DNA of 21,463 nt from Sva-07 sp038321235 (GCA_038321235.1 JBBQEU010000056.1:1-21463); one strand, 5' to 3'; positions 7,347-15,432 are shown, numbered from the stretch's first letter. Numbers and translations: made by a program. Notes: generated from the letters alone by a model not told the origin.

Positions 7347-7736
7347 ATGAACGACAGCAACGAGCCCGCGACGCTGAGCAATCTCGCCGTCATCCGCGGG
7401 ACGGTGCCCGGCGAACCGCAGACCCGAGACCTCCCCGCCGGCGGGATGGTCGTGCAGTTCGACGTCACCACCAGGATCGAGACCAACGGGCGCGAGGCGA
7501 ACGTTTCGGTGCCGATCGCCTGGAACGATCCGACCACGGCGCAACTCGGTGTCGTCGTTGCCGGGGCCGAGCTGGTCATCGTCGGCACGGTGCGGCGGCG
7601 TTTCTTCCGCGTCGGCGGCGCAACCCAGAGCCGAACGGAGGTCGTGGCCGACGCAGTGATCCCTGCCCGACGGCACAAGGGGGTCACCGCTGCGCTGCGC
7701 GATGCCGCCGACCGATTGCTCGACCTGGCCGCCTGA
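7347..7736 (+). CDS. SSB-like OB-fold protein without the acidic C-terminal tip
   Basis: A 129-aa protein resembling a single-stranded-DNA-binding OB fold: LSNLAVIRGTVPGEPQTRDL, then a strand GGMVVQFDVTTRI, VPIAWNDP, and AGAELVIVGTVRRRFFR. True replicative SSB has a disordered tail ending in an acidic DDDIPF-like tip that recruits partner proteins. Here the chain ends in a basic, helical segment (ARRHKGVTAALRDAADRLLDLAA). It is therefore probably an accessory paralogue rather than the main ssb, which usually lies between rpsF and rpsR. The start is well supported by AAGGAG at 7337-7342, 4 nt before the ATG. The gene stands alone: divergent from the oxidoreductase and convergent with DUF1015. 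Its role is unknown. Confidence 0.78.
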   Translation: MNDSNEPATLSNLAVIRGTVPGEPQTRDLPAGGMVVQFDVTTRIETNGREANVSVPIAWNDPTTAQLGVVVAGAELVIVGTVRRRFFRVGGATQSRTEVVADAVIPARRHKGVTAALRDAADRLLDLAA

Positions 7737-7751
7737 CGAGGCCCGACCTCG
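7737..7751. terminator. Small hairpin between convergent genes
   Basis: CGAGG (7737-7741) and CCTCG (7747-7751) form a 5-bp GC-rich stem with a 5-nt loop. It begins right after the stop of the SSB-like gene, in the 27-nt gap before the end of the convergent DUF1015 gene. It could act as a weak bidirectional terminator, but there is no T-run on either strand and such short stems occur by chance. Confidence 0.2.
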
Positions 7752-7763
7752 ATCGGCGTCGAC

Positions 7764-8948
7764 TCAGACGAGGCTGCGCACGACCAGGCCGGTGCGCAAC
7801 TTCGGGGTGAAGAACGTCGACTTCGGAGGCATCAGGGCGCCTTCGCGTGCGGTGCGCTCGATCTCGGCCACGCTGACCGGGCGAATCAGCACCGCACCAG
7901 CAGCCGCCCCCGACGTCACGACGTCGACGACGTGGTCGACACCGTGCTGGTAGGTGACGCTGTGGGCGAGGTCGGCCAACGCGTGTTCCAGCCAAGCACC
8001 GTCGAGCGAGCGCACATCGTCGAATACGCCTGTCCGGGCACGCATCCACTGGGCGCTGCCATCGGGGCCAACCAGGCACAACACGCTGTCGTCGTCCATC
8101 GTGGCGAGGGTGGCGCTGTCGGGCTCACCCGCGTCACTGAGTTGGAAGCAGGTGTCGAGCGCAGTGACGAGGTCGTCGAAGCTCACGTCGTGGTAGAGCC
8201 GGTGGATGGCCTCGACCGAAAGTTGGTCGGCGACGAGTTCGTTGACGAACGCCAACGTGTCATCGGCAGGGTTCTGCCGGTTGCCGTTGGCGGCGCGGAC
8301 CTCGTCGCGATGAGTGCGGCTGATGCCGTAGCGGTGGTGGCCGTCAGCGATCAGCACATCGTCGGAGCCGATCTTGTCGGCGATCGCCCGCACTCGCTCG
8401 GGGTCGGACACCCGCTCGACGACATGGTCCACGCCGTCGACGGTGACCGATGTGACGGGTTCGCCCGGCTCGGCGAGTAATGCGGTGAGACCGCTCGCCA
8501 ACGAGAGCCCCCACACCGGCGAGAGGTTGGCCTGCGTGGCTCGCGTCAGGTCGAGTCGGTCCGTTGATGCTTTCGGGGTCACGCGCTCGTGGGGGAGTAC
8601 GCCGCCCGCTCCTTCGTCGACGACCTCCAATCCACCCAGCACACCGGCGATGTCGCGAGCGGTCCCCGATGCATCGTTGAATCGCATCCGGTAGATCGTG
8701 AACGTCGGGACGTCGTCGTAGGACATGACGCCGGCCTCGATCCACGCGCGAAGTGTGGCGGCGGCAGCGACGTAGCGCCCGGGCCCTGCGGATTCGCGCG
8801 GTACGTCGACGTGGGTGATGTTCCAGCGGCTGCGTTCGCCGAGATCGTCGAGGTCGGACTCGGACAACACGTCGTACGGCGGTGCGACCAGATCATCGAT
8901 CCGAGGGTCGCAGTAGCGCAGGGCGGGGAATGGCGTGAAACGTGGCAC
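7764..8948 (-). CDS. DUF1015 family protein
   Basis: A 394-aa protein, close to the usual DUF1015 (COG4198) length, with the family motifs in order: VAPPYDV (21-27), the middle segment PHERVTPKAS (119-128), ADGHHRYG (201-208) and the C-terminal MPPKSTFFTPK (373-383). The conserved His and Asp residues in ADGHHRY suggest an enzymatic or phosphate-handling role, but I know of no assigned reaction for this family and do not give one. It has no membrane segment. The start is GTG at 8948. CATCCT lies 6 nt upstream on the minus strand, a poor match to TANNNT. It is divergent from the HAD phosphatase, with only 9-48 nt between them depending on that gene's start. Confidence 0.92.
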   Translation of the reverse strand: MPRFTPFPALRYCDPRIDDLVAPPYDVLSESDLDDLGERSRWNITHVDVPRESAGPGRYVAAAATLRAWIEAGVMSYDDVPTFTIYRMRFNDASGTARDIAGVLGGLEVVDEGAGGVLPHERVTPKASTDRLDLTRATQANLSPVWGLSLASGLTALLAEPGEPVTSVTVDGVDHVVERVSDPERVRAIADKIGSDDVLIADGHHRYGISRTHRDEVRAANGNRQNPADDTLAFVNELVADQLSVEAIHRLYHDVSFDDLVTALDTCFQLSDAGEPDSATLATMDDDSVLCLVGPDGSAQWMRARTGVFDDVRSLDGAWLEHALADLAHSVTYQHGVDHVVDVVTSGAAAGAVLIRPVSVAEIERTAREGALMPPKSTFFTPKLRTGLVVRSLV

Positions 8949-8957
8949 GACGACAGG

Positions 8958-9812
8958 ATGTCACGACCCGACGGCGCAACTGCAACGATCGGGGCCGTGG
9001 ACGACTGGATCAATGGGATCGACACGGTCCTGTGCGACCTCGATGGGGTCATCTGGTTGGCCCATGATCCCATCGAGGGTTCGGTTGATGCGATTGCCAC
9101 CTTGCGAGAGTCCGGTCGGCGAGTGTTGTTCGTCACCAACAACTCTGCTGCCACACTCGCCGAGCACGAAGCAGCGCTGGCAGTCATCGGGATCCCTGCC
9201 AGCGGAGACGTCGTGAGTTCGGCGATGGCGGTGACACAGTTGATCCAGCCAGGCGAACGAGTGTTGATCGCTGCCGGACCCGGCGTCGTCGAGGCGGTGG
9301 AGCACGCAGGTGGCGAGGTCGTGGTGAACGATGGGCGACCAACCGATGGCGAGTTCGATGCGGTCGTCGTGGGCTTGCATCGTGACTTCGACTACGACCG
9401 CCTCGCCGTTGCCTCGGGCGCTGCACGTGCCTGCGGGCGCCTGATCGGCACCAACGCAGACAGCACCTATCCCACTCCACGGGGTCTTCAGCCGGGAGGT
9501 GGCTCGATTCTCGCCGCGATCGCATCGGCGTCGGGGAGACACCCCGTCATCGCCGGCAAGCCCCACGAGCCGATGGCAGCGTTGGTTGCATCGATGCTCG
9601 CCCGGCCTTCCGAGCCGTTCGCTCCCGATCGGGTGCTGATGGTCGGCGACCGCCCGGAGACAGACGGGCTCTTCGCCGTTCGGTTGGGCAGTCGATTCGC
9701 GCTCGTTCGCTCCGGAGTGAGCGCCCCAGGTGCGACGATCGCCGCGGGGGCACCGGTCGATCTCGATGTCGCGGACCTTGCCGCGGTCGCTGACTGTCTC
9801 GTCGATACCTGA
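8958..9812 (+). CDS. HAD-superfamily (IIA, NagD/PGP-like) phosphatase
   Basis: A 284-aa hydrolase using an aspartyl-phosphate intermediate. Motif I is LCDLDGVIW with nucleophile Asp27 and Asp29. Motif II is FVTNNSAAT (Thr60). Motif III is AGKPHEP (Lys201). Motif IV is MVGDRPETD (Asp231 and Asp236). The large cap between motifs II and III and the DLDGV/TNN pattern put it in subfamily IIA. The position before tlyA matches M. tuberculosis Rv1692, a glycerol-3-phosphate phosphatase, so that activity is a reasonable guess. Start uncertain: the ATG at 8958 has no spaced ribosome-binding site. The in-frame GTG at 8997 gives 271 aa and a family-like N-terminus (DDWINGIDTVLCDLDG), with AACGAT 7 nt upstream. 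It is probably the first gene of the tlyA-recN operon. Confidence 0.92.
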   Translation: MSRPDGATATIGAVDDWINGIDTVLCDLDGVIWLAHDPIEGSVDAIATLRESGRRVLFVTNNSAATLAEHEAALAVIGIPASGDVVSSAMAVTQLIQPGERVLIAAGPGVVEAVEHAGGEVVVNDGRPTDGEFDAVVVGLHRDFDYDRLAVASGAARACGRLIGTNADSTYPTPRGLQPGGGSILAAIASASGRHPVIAGKPHEPMAALVASMLARPSEPFAPDRVLMVGDRPETDGLFAVRLGSRFALVRSGVSAPGATIAAGAPVDLDVADLAAVADCLVDT

Positions 9813-9825
9813 GTCGCCGGGGGAG

Positions 9826-9831
9826 TAGTCT
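9826..9831 (+). promoter_or_regulatory. Candidate leaderless -10 (TAGTCT) before the lysine-tailed protein
   Basis: TAGTCT fits TANNNT and ends 6 nt before the ATG at 9838, so it could drive a leaderless transcript for the downstream gene and the tlyA group. A G-rich GGGGGAG lies about 12 nt before the ATG, farther than a normal Shine-Dalgarno spacing. The hexamer is in the 25-nt gap after the HAD gene. An internal promoter would let the abundant-looking lysine-rich protein be expressed separately from the phosphatase. Confidence 0.4.
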
Positions 9832-9837
9832 GTCGGT

Positions 9838-10371
9838 ATGGCAAAAACGACAGTCCAGCGCCTCGTCGATGCAGGAGTCGAGTTCTCCGACATCTCCCGC
9901 AAGCAGGCCGAATCCATCGTGAAATCGCTCGTCAAGGCAGGCGAGGTTCGTCGCTCCGACGCCGAGAAGGCCGTGCAGACGCTGCTCGAACGGGGTCGTG
10001 AGACCTCGGACCGGGTGAGCGAGAACGTGCAACGCGAGGTGTCCAAGCAGATGACCTGGCTCTCCGAGCGCTTCGACGAACTCGAGGACCGCTTCGAGGA
10101 ACTGGCCGAGAAGATCGCCGACCGTGTGAAGCACGACATCGACGCAGCGGAGAAGGCTCCGGCCAAGAAGGCTCCAGCCAAGAAGGCGCCCGCCAAGAAG
10201 AAGGCGCCAGCCAAGAAGGCTCCGGCAAAGAAGAAGGCGCCGGCCAAGAAGGCGCCCGCCAAGAAGAAGGCTCCTGCGAAGAAGGCGCCCGCGAAGCGCA
10301 AGGCCCCTGCGAAGAAGGCGCCGGCCAAGAAGGCCGCCGCTCCTTCCAGCACCCCCAGCACCGCCAGCTGA
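9838..10371 (+). CDS. Phasin-like helical protein with histone H1-like lysine/alanine/proline tail
   Basis: A 177-aa protein in two parts. Residues 1-104 are helical and charged (RKQAESIVKSLVKAGEVRRS, then SERFDELEDRFEELAEKIAD, a likely coiled coil at 70-100). Residues 106-167 are a low-complexity tail with 11 APAK units rich in lysine, ending AAAPSSTPSTAS. Such tails bind DNA non-specifically in bacterial H1-like proteins. The combination of a phasin/coiled-coil head and a histone-like tail recalls Pseudomonas PhaF, which links polyhydroxyalkanoate granules to the nucleoid. By analogy this may be a nucleoid- or granule-associated protein, but no PHA gene is in view. The ATG at 9838 has TAGTCT 6 nt upstream. 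The tlyA start is 6 nt after its stop, so they are probably co-transcribed. Confidence 0.88.
   Translation: MAKTTVQRLVDAGVEFSDISRKQAESIVKSLVKAGEVRRSDAEKAVQTLLERGRETSDRVSENVQREVSKQMTWLSERFDELEDRFEELAEKIADRVKHDIDAAEKAPAKKAPAKKAPAKKKAPAKKAPAKKKAPAKKAPAKKKAPAKKAPAKRKAPAKKAPAKKAAAPSSTPSTAS
10153..10335 (+). repeat. In-gene tandem repeat encoding 11 APAK units
   Basis: The DNA is a degenerate tandem repeat of 15-18 nt units coding APAKK or APAKKK. These pair into an 11-residue (33-nt) pattern KAPAKKAPAKK over much of its length. Synonymous third positions vary between units (gct/gcg/gcc/gca), while lysine is almost always AAG. The protein pattern therefore seems kept by selection rather than the repeat being recently expanded. 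One unit has Arg in place of Lys. Confidence 0.85.
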
Positions 10372-10377
10372 GCGTCG

Positions 10378-11133
10378 GTGGGGGTTCGTCGGCGGCTCGA
10401 CGCCGAACTCGTTCGTCGTGAGCTGACGACGAGCCGAACCGAAGCGCAGGCGCTGATCGCGGCCAACCGAGTGCTCGTCAACGGCTCCGTCGCCGACAAG
10501 TCGGCGCGCCAGGTTGCGCCGGGCGACGCACTGGTCGTCGACGGGCCGCCAGCGCGTTTCGTCGGACGAGGCGCCGAGAAACTCGACCATGCGCTCGAGG
10601 TGTTCGCGCTCGACGTACGTGGCCGTCGAGGGCTCGACGTGGGTGCATCGACCGGTGGTTTCACCGACTGTCTGTTGCAACGCGGTGCCGATCACGTCGT
10701 TGCGCTCGACGTCGGGCACGGTCAACTCCACGAGCGTCTCCGGGCGGATTCACGGGTGACGAACCTCGAACGTCACAATGTGCGCCACGCCGACCTCGAC
10801 GCGATCGGCGGGCCGGCCGACATCATCGTGGGGGATCTGTCGTTCATCTCCTTGCAGCTGGTGATCCCGACGTTGACTCAGCTGTGCCAACCTGGGTCGC
10901 CCATGGTGCTCCTCGTGAAACCGCAGTTCGAAGCCGGTCGACAGGAGGTGGACCGCGGTCGCGGGATCATCACTGACCCCGCGATCCACGACCGGGTGCA
11001 AGCCGAGATCGGTGCGGCGCTCATCGCCGCTGGCTGCGAGGTGGTCGGATGGACCGACTCGCCGATCACGGGCGCCGACGGCAACCGCGAGTTCCTGGTG
11101 TACGCCAACTCGCCGGTCGGTCATACGAAATGA
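10378..11133 (+). CDS. tlyA: TlyA-family 2'-O-ribose rRNA methyltransferase
   Basis: A 251-aa protein, the usual length. In mycobacteria TlyA uses S-adenosylmethionine to 2'-O-methylate C1409 of 16S rRNA and C1920 of 23S rRNA, which gives capreomycin/viomycin sensitivity. An N-terminal S4 RNA-binding domain (about 1-60, RRRLDAELVRREL...ANRVLVNG) is followed by an FtsJ-like Rossmann methyltransferase. The SAM motif is GLDVGASTGGFTDCLL (85-100), followed by ALDVGHGQL (109-117). The catalytic series is Asp153 (GDLSFISL), Lys181 (LVKPQFEAG) and Glu238 (GNREFLVY). The GTG start at 10378 lies 6 nt after the previous stop. The stop overlaps the NAD kinase start by 4 nt (ATGA), implying translational coupling. 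Which of the two rRNA sites is modified here is not visible. Confidence 0.95.
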   Translation: MGVRRRLDAELVRRELTTSRTEAQALIAANRVLVNGSVADKSARQVAPGDALVVDGPPARFVGRGAEKLDHALEVFALDVRGRRGLDVGASTGGFTDCLLQRGADHVVALDVGHGQLHERLRADSRVTNLERHNVRHADLDAIGGPADIIVGDLSFISLQLVIPTLTQLCQPGSPMVLLVKPQFEAGRQEVDRGRGIITDPAIHDRVQAEIGAALIAAGCEVVGWTDSPITGADGNREFLVYANSPVGHTK

Positions 11134-11978
11134 CGAGCGTTGCAGTCGTCGCCCACCATGAACGATCGACAGCCCGGGCGCTCGCTGAGCAGGCGATCAC
11201 ATGGTGCACCGATCACGACGTGATGTTCTGGATGCCAGTCAGCGACGCCGAGGCGCTCGATCTCGGCGGGTACGCAAGCGTGCGCCAGATTGCCGAGGCC
11301 GACCTGGTGCTCAGCCTCGGCGGCGATGGAACGATGCTGCGAAGTGTGCGACTCCTCGACGGTGCGCCGGTGCCAGTGTTGGGCGTCAATCTGGGCTCGC
11401 TCGGGTACCTCACCCAGGTCGAGCCCGACCGCCTCACGGACTCGCTCGAGCGTTTCGTGACCGGTTCGGAGTCGGGGGGCTGGAAGCTCGATCGTCGAAT
11501 GATGCTCGACGTGGCGGTCAACGGCGTCGTCATCGGACGTGCGCTGAACGAGGCCGTGGTCGAGAAAGCCGAGTCCGGTCACACCGTTCGATTGTTGGCG
11601 CGGATCGATGGTGAGCCGTTCACCTACTACGCCGCCGACGGACTCATCGTGGCCACGCCGACGGGATCCACGGCGTACTCGTTGTCGGCTCGCGGGCCGG
11701 TCGTCTCGCCCCGGCACCGAGCGATGTTGCTCACCCCGGTGTCGCCGCACATGCTGTTCGATCGAACTCTGGTGTTGGATCCCTCGGAGATCATCGAGAT
11801 CGAGGTGTCGGGCCATCGAGCGGCCGAACTGGTGCTCGACGGTCGGCCAGTCGCCGCGCTCGACGACGGTGATGTCGTTGCTTGCACCCCATCGGAATCC
11901 ACGGCGAACTTCGTGCGCTTCGGCAACGAGCAGTACCACCAGATCCTGAAGGCCAAGTTCGGCCTCGCCGATCGCTGA
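11130..11978 (+). CDS. nadK: NAD kinase (ATP/polyphosphate-dependent)
   Basis: A 282-aa cytosolic enzyme that phosphorylates NAD to NADP, the only de novo source of NADP. Signature motifs are the GGDG loop in LSLGGDGTMLRS (61-72), GVNLGSLGYLT (85-95), the NE motif in ALNEAVVEK (138-146), and the glycine-rich DGLIVATPTGSTAYSLSARG (170-189). The start is the ATG at 11130, overlapping the tlyA stop. The frame continues upstream, but that part is a shadow of tlyA. tlyA-nadK-recN is a conserved actinobacterial cluster (Rv1694-Rv1696 in M. tuberculosis). recN starts 19 nt downstream. Confidence 0.96.
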   Translation: MTSVAVVAHHERSTARALAEQAITWCTDHDVMFWMPVSDAEALDLGGYASVRQIAEADLVLSLGGDGTMLRSVRLLDGAPVPVLGVNLGSLGYLTQVEPDRLTDSLERFVTGSESGGWKLDRRMMLDVAVNGVVIGRALNEAVVEKAESGHTVRLLARIDGEPFTYYAADGLIVATPTGSTAYSLSARGPVVSPRHRAMLLTPVSPHMLFDRTLVLDPSEIIEIEVSGHRAAELVLDGRPVAALDDGDVVACTPSESTANFVRFGNEQYHQILKAKFGLADR

Positions 11979-11997
11979 CGTTCAGAGGGTCCCCGGC

Positions 11998-13605
11998 ATG
12001 CTCACCGAACTCCACATCGAGAACCTGGGCGTGATCGAACACATCGAATTGACGTTCGGCGCCGGGCTGACCGCTGTGAGCGGTGAGACCGGAGCCGGCA
12101 AGACGATGCTGGTCGAGGCGATCGAGTTGTTGGTGGGCGGCCGAGCCGACGCCTCGATGGTCCGTCACGGAGCCGACGAGGCGCGCGTCGACGGTCGGTT
12201 CGTGACCGCCGACGGCGTCGAGCGCGTCCTCACCAGGGTGATCCCGGCCGAAGGTCGCTCGCGGGCGTATCTCGACGGTCGCCTCGCCACCGTTGCGTCT
12301 CTGGCCGAGGTCGCCGCTGACATCGTCGACCTCCACGGCCAGCACGCCCACCAGTCGCTGCTGTCGACGACCACCCAACGAGCGGCGCTGGACGATTTCG
12401 GAGACGTGGATCTCGTCCCGCTTCGCTCGGCGCGGGCCCGACTCACCGAGATCGATGCCGAGTTGGCGGCGTTGGGCGGCGACGAGCGAGCCCGCGCCCG
12501 CGAGATGGATCTGTTGAGATTCCAGGTCGATGAACTCGACGCTGCAGCGATCGTCGACCCCGCCGAAGACACTGCGCTCGACGCCGAAGAGACCGTGCTG
12601 TCGGACGCAACTGCCCACCGCGAGGCGGCTGGCGCGGCGGTGTCAGCGCTTGGCGACGATGGGGGAGCACGTGACTCGCTCTCGAACGCGCTCGGCGCCA
12701 TCGATGATCGGCCGCCGTTTGCCGATCAGGCGTCGAGACTCCGTGATCTGCTCGCCGAACTCGACGATCTCGTCGCCGAGATCCGCGCCGATGGCGAGTC
12801 GATCGACGAGGCGCCTGACCGACTGGCCGAGATCCGTGAACGCCGCCAGCTGCTGAAGAATCTCCGACGCAAGTATGGCGACGACGTCGCATCGGTGATG
12901 AGGTTCCACTCGGAGGCAGCCGATCGGCTCAGCGAACTCGAAGGCTTCGACCAACGCGCGGCCGAGCTCGACGACCAACGCCAGGCCGCTCTCGCGGCGG
13001 AGCGTGTTGCCGCCGAATCGGTCGGCCGTCAACGGCGTGAGGCCGGCCCGAGGCTTGCCGCAGCGGTCGAAGTCGAGCTCCGGCGGCTCGCCATGCCACA
13101 CGCTGCGCTCGCCGTCGAAATCGGCGACCGCGTCGACGACCACCCGGGCGATCGAATCCAGTTCCTCCTGGCCGCGAACCCTGGTTCGCCATTGTTGCCG
13201 CTGACTCGTGTGGCATCCGGGGGAGAGCTCGCCAGAGCCATGCTCGCGCTCAGGTTGGTGCTGTCGGCGGCGAGGGTCGACCAGGGCGCGGCGACGCCAG
13301 ACGCGGGTCGCACGCTGGTGTTCGACGAGGTCGACGCCGGTATCGGCGGAGTCGCGGCCCAGGCCATCGGCGACGCACTGGGCGAGTTGGGTCGAAGCCA
13401 TCAGGTGTTGGTGGTGACTCACCTCGCACAGGTTGCAGCCGCCGCGACGGCCCAGATCTCGGTGGCCAAGTCGGTTAGCGACGGCCAGACCTACGCCACT
13501 GCGGCCCCGATCGCCGGTGATGGGCGGGTCGTCGAGATCGCCCGCATGCTCTCGGGCTCCACGTCGGCGTCGGCGCTCGACCACGCCCGCGAACTCCTCA
13601 GTTGA
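11998..13605 (+). CDS. recN: DNA repair protein RecN (SMC-like ATPase)
   Basis: A 535-aa SMC-family ATPase that helps repair double-strand breaks by holding DNA ends and promoting RecA-dependent recombination. The N-terminal Walker A is GETGAGKT (29-36), after LHIENLGVIEHIEL. DLHGQHAHQSLL carries the Q-loop. A long central helical coiled-coil region rich in Glu/Arg/Ala follows. The C-terminal head has the ABC signature ASGGELARAM (406-415), Walker B TLVFDEVDAGIGG (439-451) and the switch His in VVTHLAQ (472-478). It is somewhat shorter than the usual 550-590 aa, mainly because the coiled coil is short. The ATG at 11998 has a weak purine-rich AGAGGG upstream. No LexA-like box was recognised near it. 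It is the last gene of the operon before the inverted repeat. Confidence 0.96.
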   Translation: MLTELHIENLGVIEHIELTFGAGLTAVSGETGAGKTMLVEAIELLVGGRADASMVRHGADEARVDGRFVTADGVERVLTRVIPAEGRSRAYLDGRLATVASLAEVAADIVDLHGQHAHQSLLSTTTQRAALDDFGDVDLVPLRSARARLTEIDAELAALGGDERARAREMDLLRFQVDELDAAAIVDPAEDTALDAEETVLSDATAHREAAGAAVSALGDDGGARDSLSNALGAIDDRPPFADQASRLRDLLAELDDLVAEIRADGESIDEAPDRLAEIRERRQLLKNLRRKYGDDVASVMRFHSEAADRLSELEGFDQRAAELDDQRQAALAAERVAAESVGRQRREAGPRLAAAVEVELRRLAMPHAALAVEIGDRVDDHPGDRIQFLLAANPGSPLLPLTRVASGGELARAMLALRLVLSAARVDQGAATPDAGRTLVFDEVDAGIGGVAAQAIGDALGELGRSHQVLVVTHLAQVAAAATAQISVAKSVSDGQTYATAAPIAGDGRVVEIARMLSGSTSASALDHARELLS

Positions 13606-13613
13606 TGACCTGA

Positions 13614-13652
13614 CGCGATTACATCGCGGGTCTGACCCCTGATGTAATCGCG
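13614..13652. repeat. Strong inverted repeat between recN and pyrG (12-bp perfect stem)
   Basis: CGCGATTACATC (13614-13625) and GATGTAATCGCG (13641-13652) are perfect reverse complements. The 15-nt spacer contains a further small dyad, GGGTC-T-GACCC (13628-13638). It starts 8 nt after the recN stop. There is no T-run on either side, so a standard intrinsic terminator is doubtful. It could be a factor-binding operator, an mRNA-stabilising or Rho-related hairpin, or a REP-like element. The rest of the 150-nt gap (13653-13755) holds a weak TATGGT (13683-13688) and the pyrG ribosome-binding site. Confidence 0.8.
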
Positions 13653-13755
13653 AGGAAGGCGCGTCGACACCGTCGCGCGGGGTATGGTGATTTCCCGTCG
13701 TGGTGTCGCCGGACACCTGGGCACGACAGCAGCGTCGAGACGGAGGAATGGTCGA

Positions 13756-15432
13756 ATGTCGAAGCACATTTTCGTGACCGGAGGCGTTGCCAGCTCGCTC
13801 GGCAAAGGTCTCACCGCGTCGTCGCTCGGACGTCTACTCAAGTTGCGCGGCCTCCGGGTCACCCTCCAGAAGCTCGATCCGTACATCAACATCGATCCCG
13901 GCACGATGAACCCGTTCGAGCACGGCGAGGTTTTCGTCACCAACGACGGCGGCGAGACCGACCTCGATCTCGGTCATTACGAACGGTTCATCGACGAGAG
14001 CCTGTCGCGCAACTCCAACGCCACGACCGGGTCGATCTACCAGGCGGTGCTCGCCGCCGAGCGCCGTGGCGACTACCTCGGTAAGACCGTGCAGGTGATC
14101 CCGCACATCACCGACGAGATCAAGCGTCGCATCCAACGTGTCGCCCACGACGACGTCGACGTGGTGATCACCGAGGTCGGCGGCACCGTCGGCGACATCG
14201 AGATCCTGCCGTTCCTCGAAGCGATCCGTCAGTTCCGCAACATGGTCGGTCGCGACAACGTCTGCTACATCCACGTCACCTTGGTGCCGTTCATCGGGCC
14301 GTCGGGCGAGCAGAAGACCAAGCCCACCCAGCACTCGGTGACCGAGCTGCGCAGCCGAGGAATCCAGCCCGACGTCATCGTGTGTCGCAGCGAGGCGCCG
14401 TTGTCCGACGACCTCAAGCGCAAGATTTCGAGCCTCTGTGACGTCGAAGAGCGAGCCGTCGTCAACGCGGCCGACGCCAAGAACATCTACGAGCTGCCGT
14501 TGATCCTGCACGATGAGGGCCTCGACGACTTCGTGTGTGAGCTCCTGCGCATCGAGGGCCAACCAGACCTCAGCTACTGGGAGCAGTTCGTCGCCAAGGT
14601 CGAGGCGGCCACCACACCGGTACGAATCGGTCTGATCGGCAAGTACATCGAACTGCCCGACGCCTATCTGTCCGTGGTCGAGAGTCTCAAGCACGCTGGC
14701 TTCCACCACGGTGCCGACGTCGAAATCGTGTGGGTGCAGTCCGAGAGCGTCGAAGGACTTCTCGCCGCCGGACAACTCGACCACCTCGACGGCATCGTCA
14801 TCCCTGGTGGGTTCGGCTCTCGCGGCGTCGAGGGCAAGATCGCTGCGGCCCGATACGCCCGCGAGGAAGGCGTACCCTGTCTCGGCCTCTGTCTCGGGCT
14901 GCAGGCGATGACGATCGAGTTCGCCCGTGATGTCGTCGGGCTCTCCGACGCCAACTCCACCGAATTCGATCCGACCACGCATCATCCGGTGATCGACCTG
15001 ATGCTCGAACAACGCGGCATCGAGGACAAGGGCGGCACGATGCGTCTCGGTGCGTATTACGCGGTGTTGGCTCCGGGTTCCCAGGTGGCAGCGGCCTACG
15101 GCGAACCGGTCGTCAGTGAGCGCCATCGACATCGTTACGAGTTCAACGAGCGTTACCGCAAGCAACTCGAAGACTCGGGGTTGTGGTGCTCGGGCACGTC
15201 GCCCGACAACCGTCTCGTCGAGTTCATCGAGTTGCCGGGGCACCCGTTCTGGGTGGGCACCCAGGCGCACCCCGAGTTCAAGAGTCGACCAGATCGGCCG
15301 CATCCGCTGTTCCGCGAGCTGATCGCGGCGGCGCTGCAGCGGCGAGCACTGACCGAACCCGGGTCGGTGAGTGCGCCGCTTCCTGCGCCCGTCGACGAGC
15401 GGGCCAGCGATCCGTCGGCGTCGCTCACCTCG
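13756..15432 (+). CDS. pyrG: CTP synthase
   Basis: A 559-aa enzyme that aminates UTP to CTP using ATP and ammonia released from glutamine; it is the last step of pyrimidine nucleotide synthesis. The N-terminal amidoligase domain has the P-loop FVTGGVASSLGKGLTASSLG (6-25) and KLDPYINIDPGTMNPFEHGE (39-58). The C-terminal class I glutaminase has IPGGFGSRG (349-357), the nucleophile Cys379 in CLGLCLGLQAM, and His505/Glu507 in QAHPEFKSRP. The start at 13756 is supported by GGAGGA at 13742-13747 with 8-nt spacing and by the conserved N-terminus. Longer in-frame starts from 13684 lack support. The coding end given excludes the stop (TGA 13433 is not involved; the stop codon occupies 15433-15435), which overlaps the GTG of the NUDIX gene. 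Confidence 0.97.

Noticed and set aside
8961..10664. A 567-residue minus-strand open frame with an LAGAFFAGAFL-like repetitive segment
   Set aside because: The repeat is simply the antisense of the lysine-rich APAK tail. The frame covers parts of the HAD, lysine-tailed and tlyA genes, which have clear motifs on the plus strand.
13664..13688. A sigma-70-like promoter for pyrG (TCGACA and TATGGT)
   Set aside because: The spacer is only 13 nt, too short for a normal promoter, so I did not list it as a feature.
13834..15303. A 489-residue minus-strand open frame
   Set aside because: It lies entirely antisense to pyrG, whose catalytic motifs are intact, and shows no recognisable domain.
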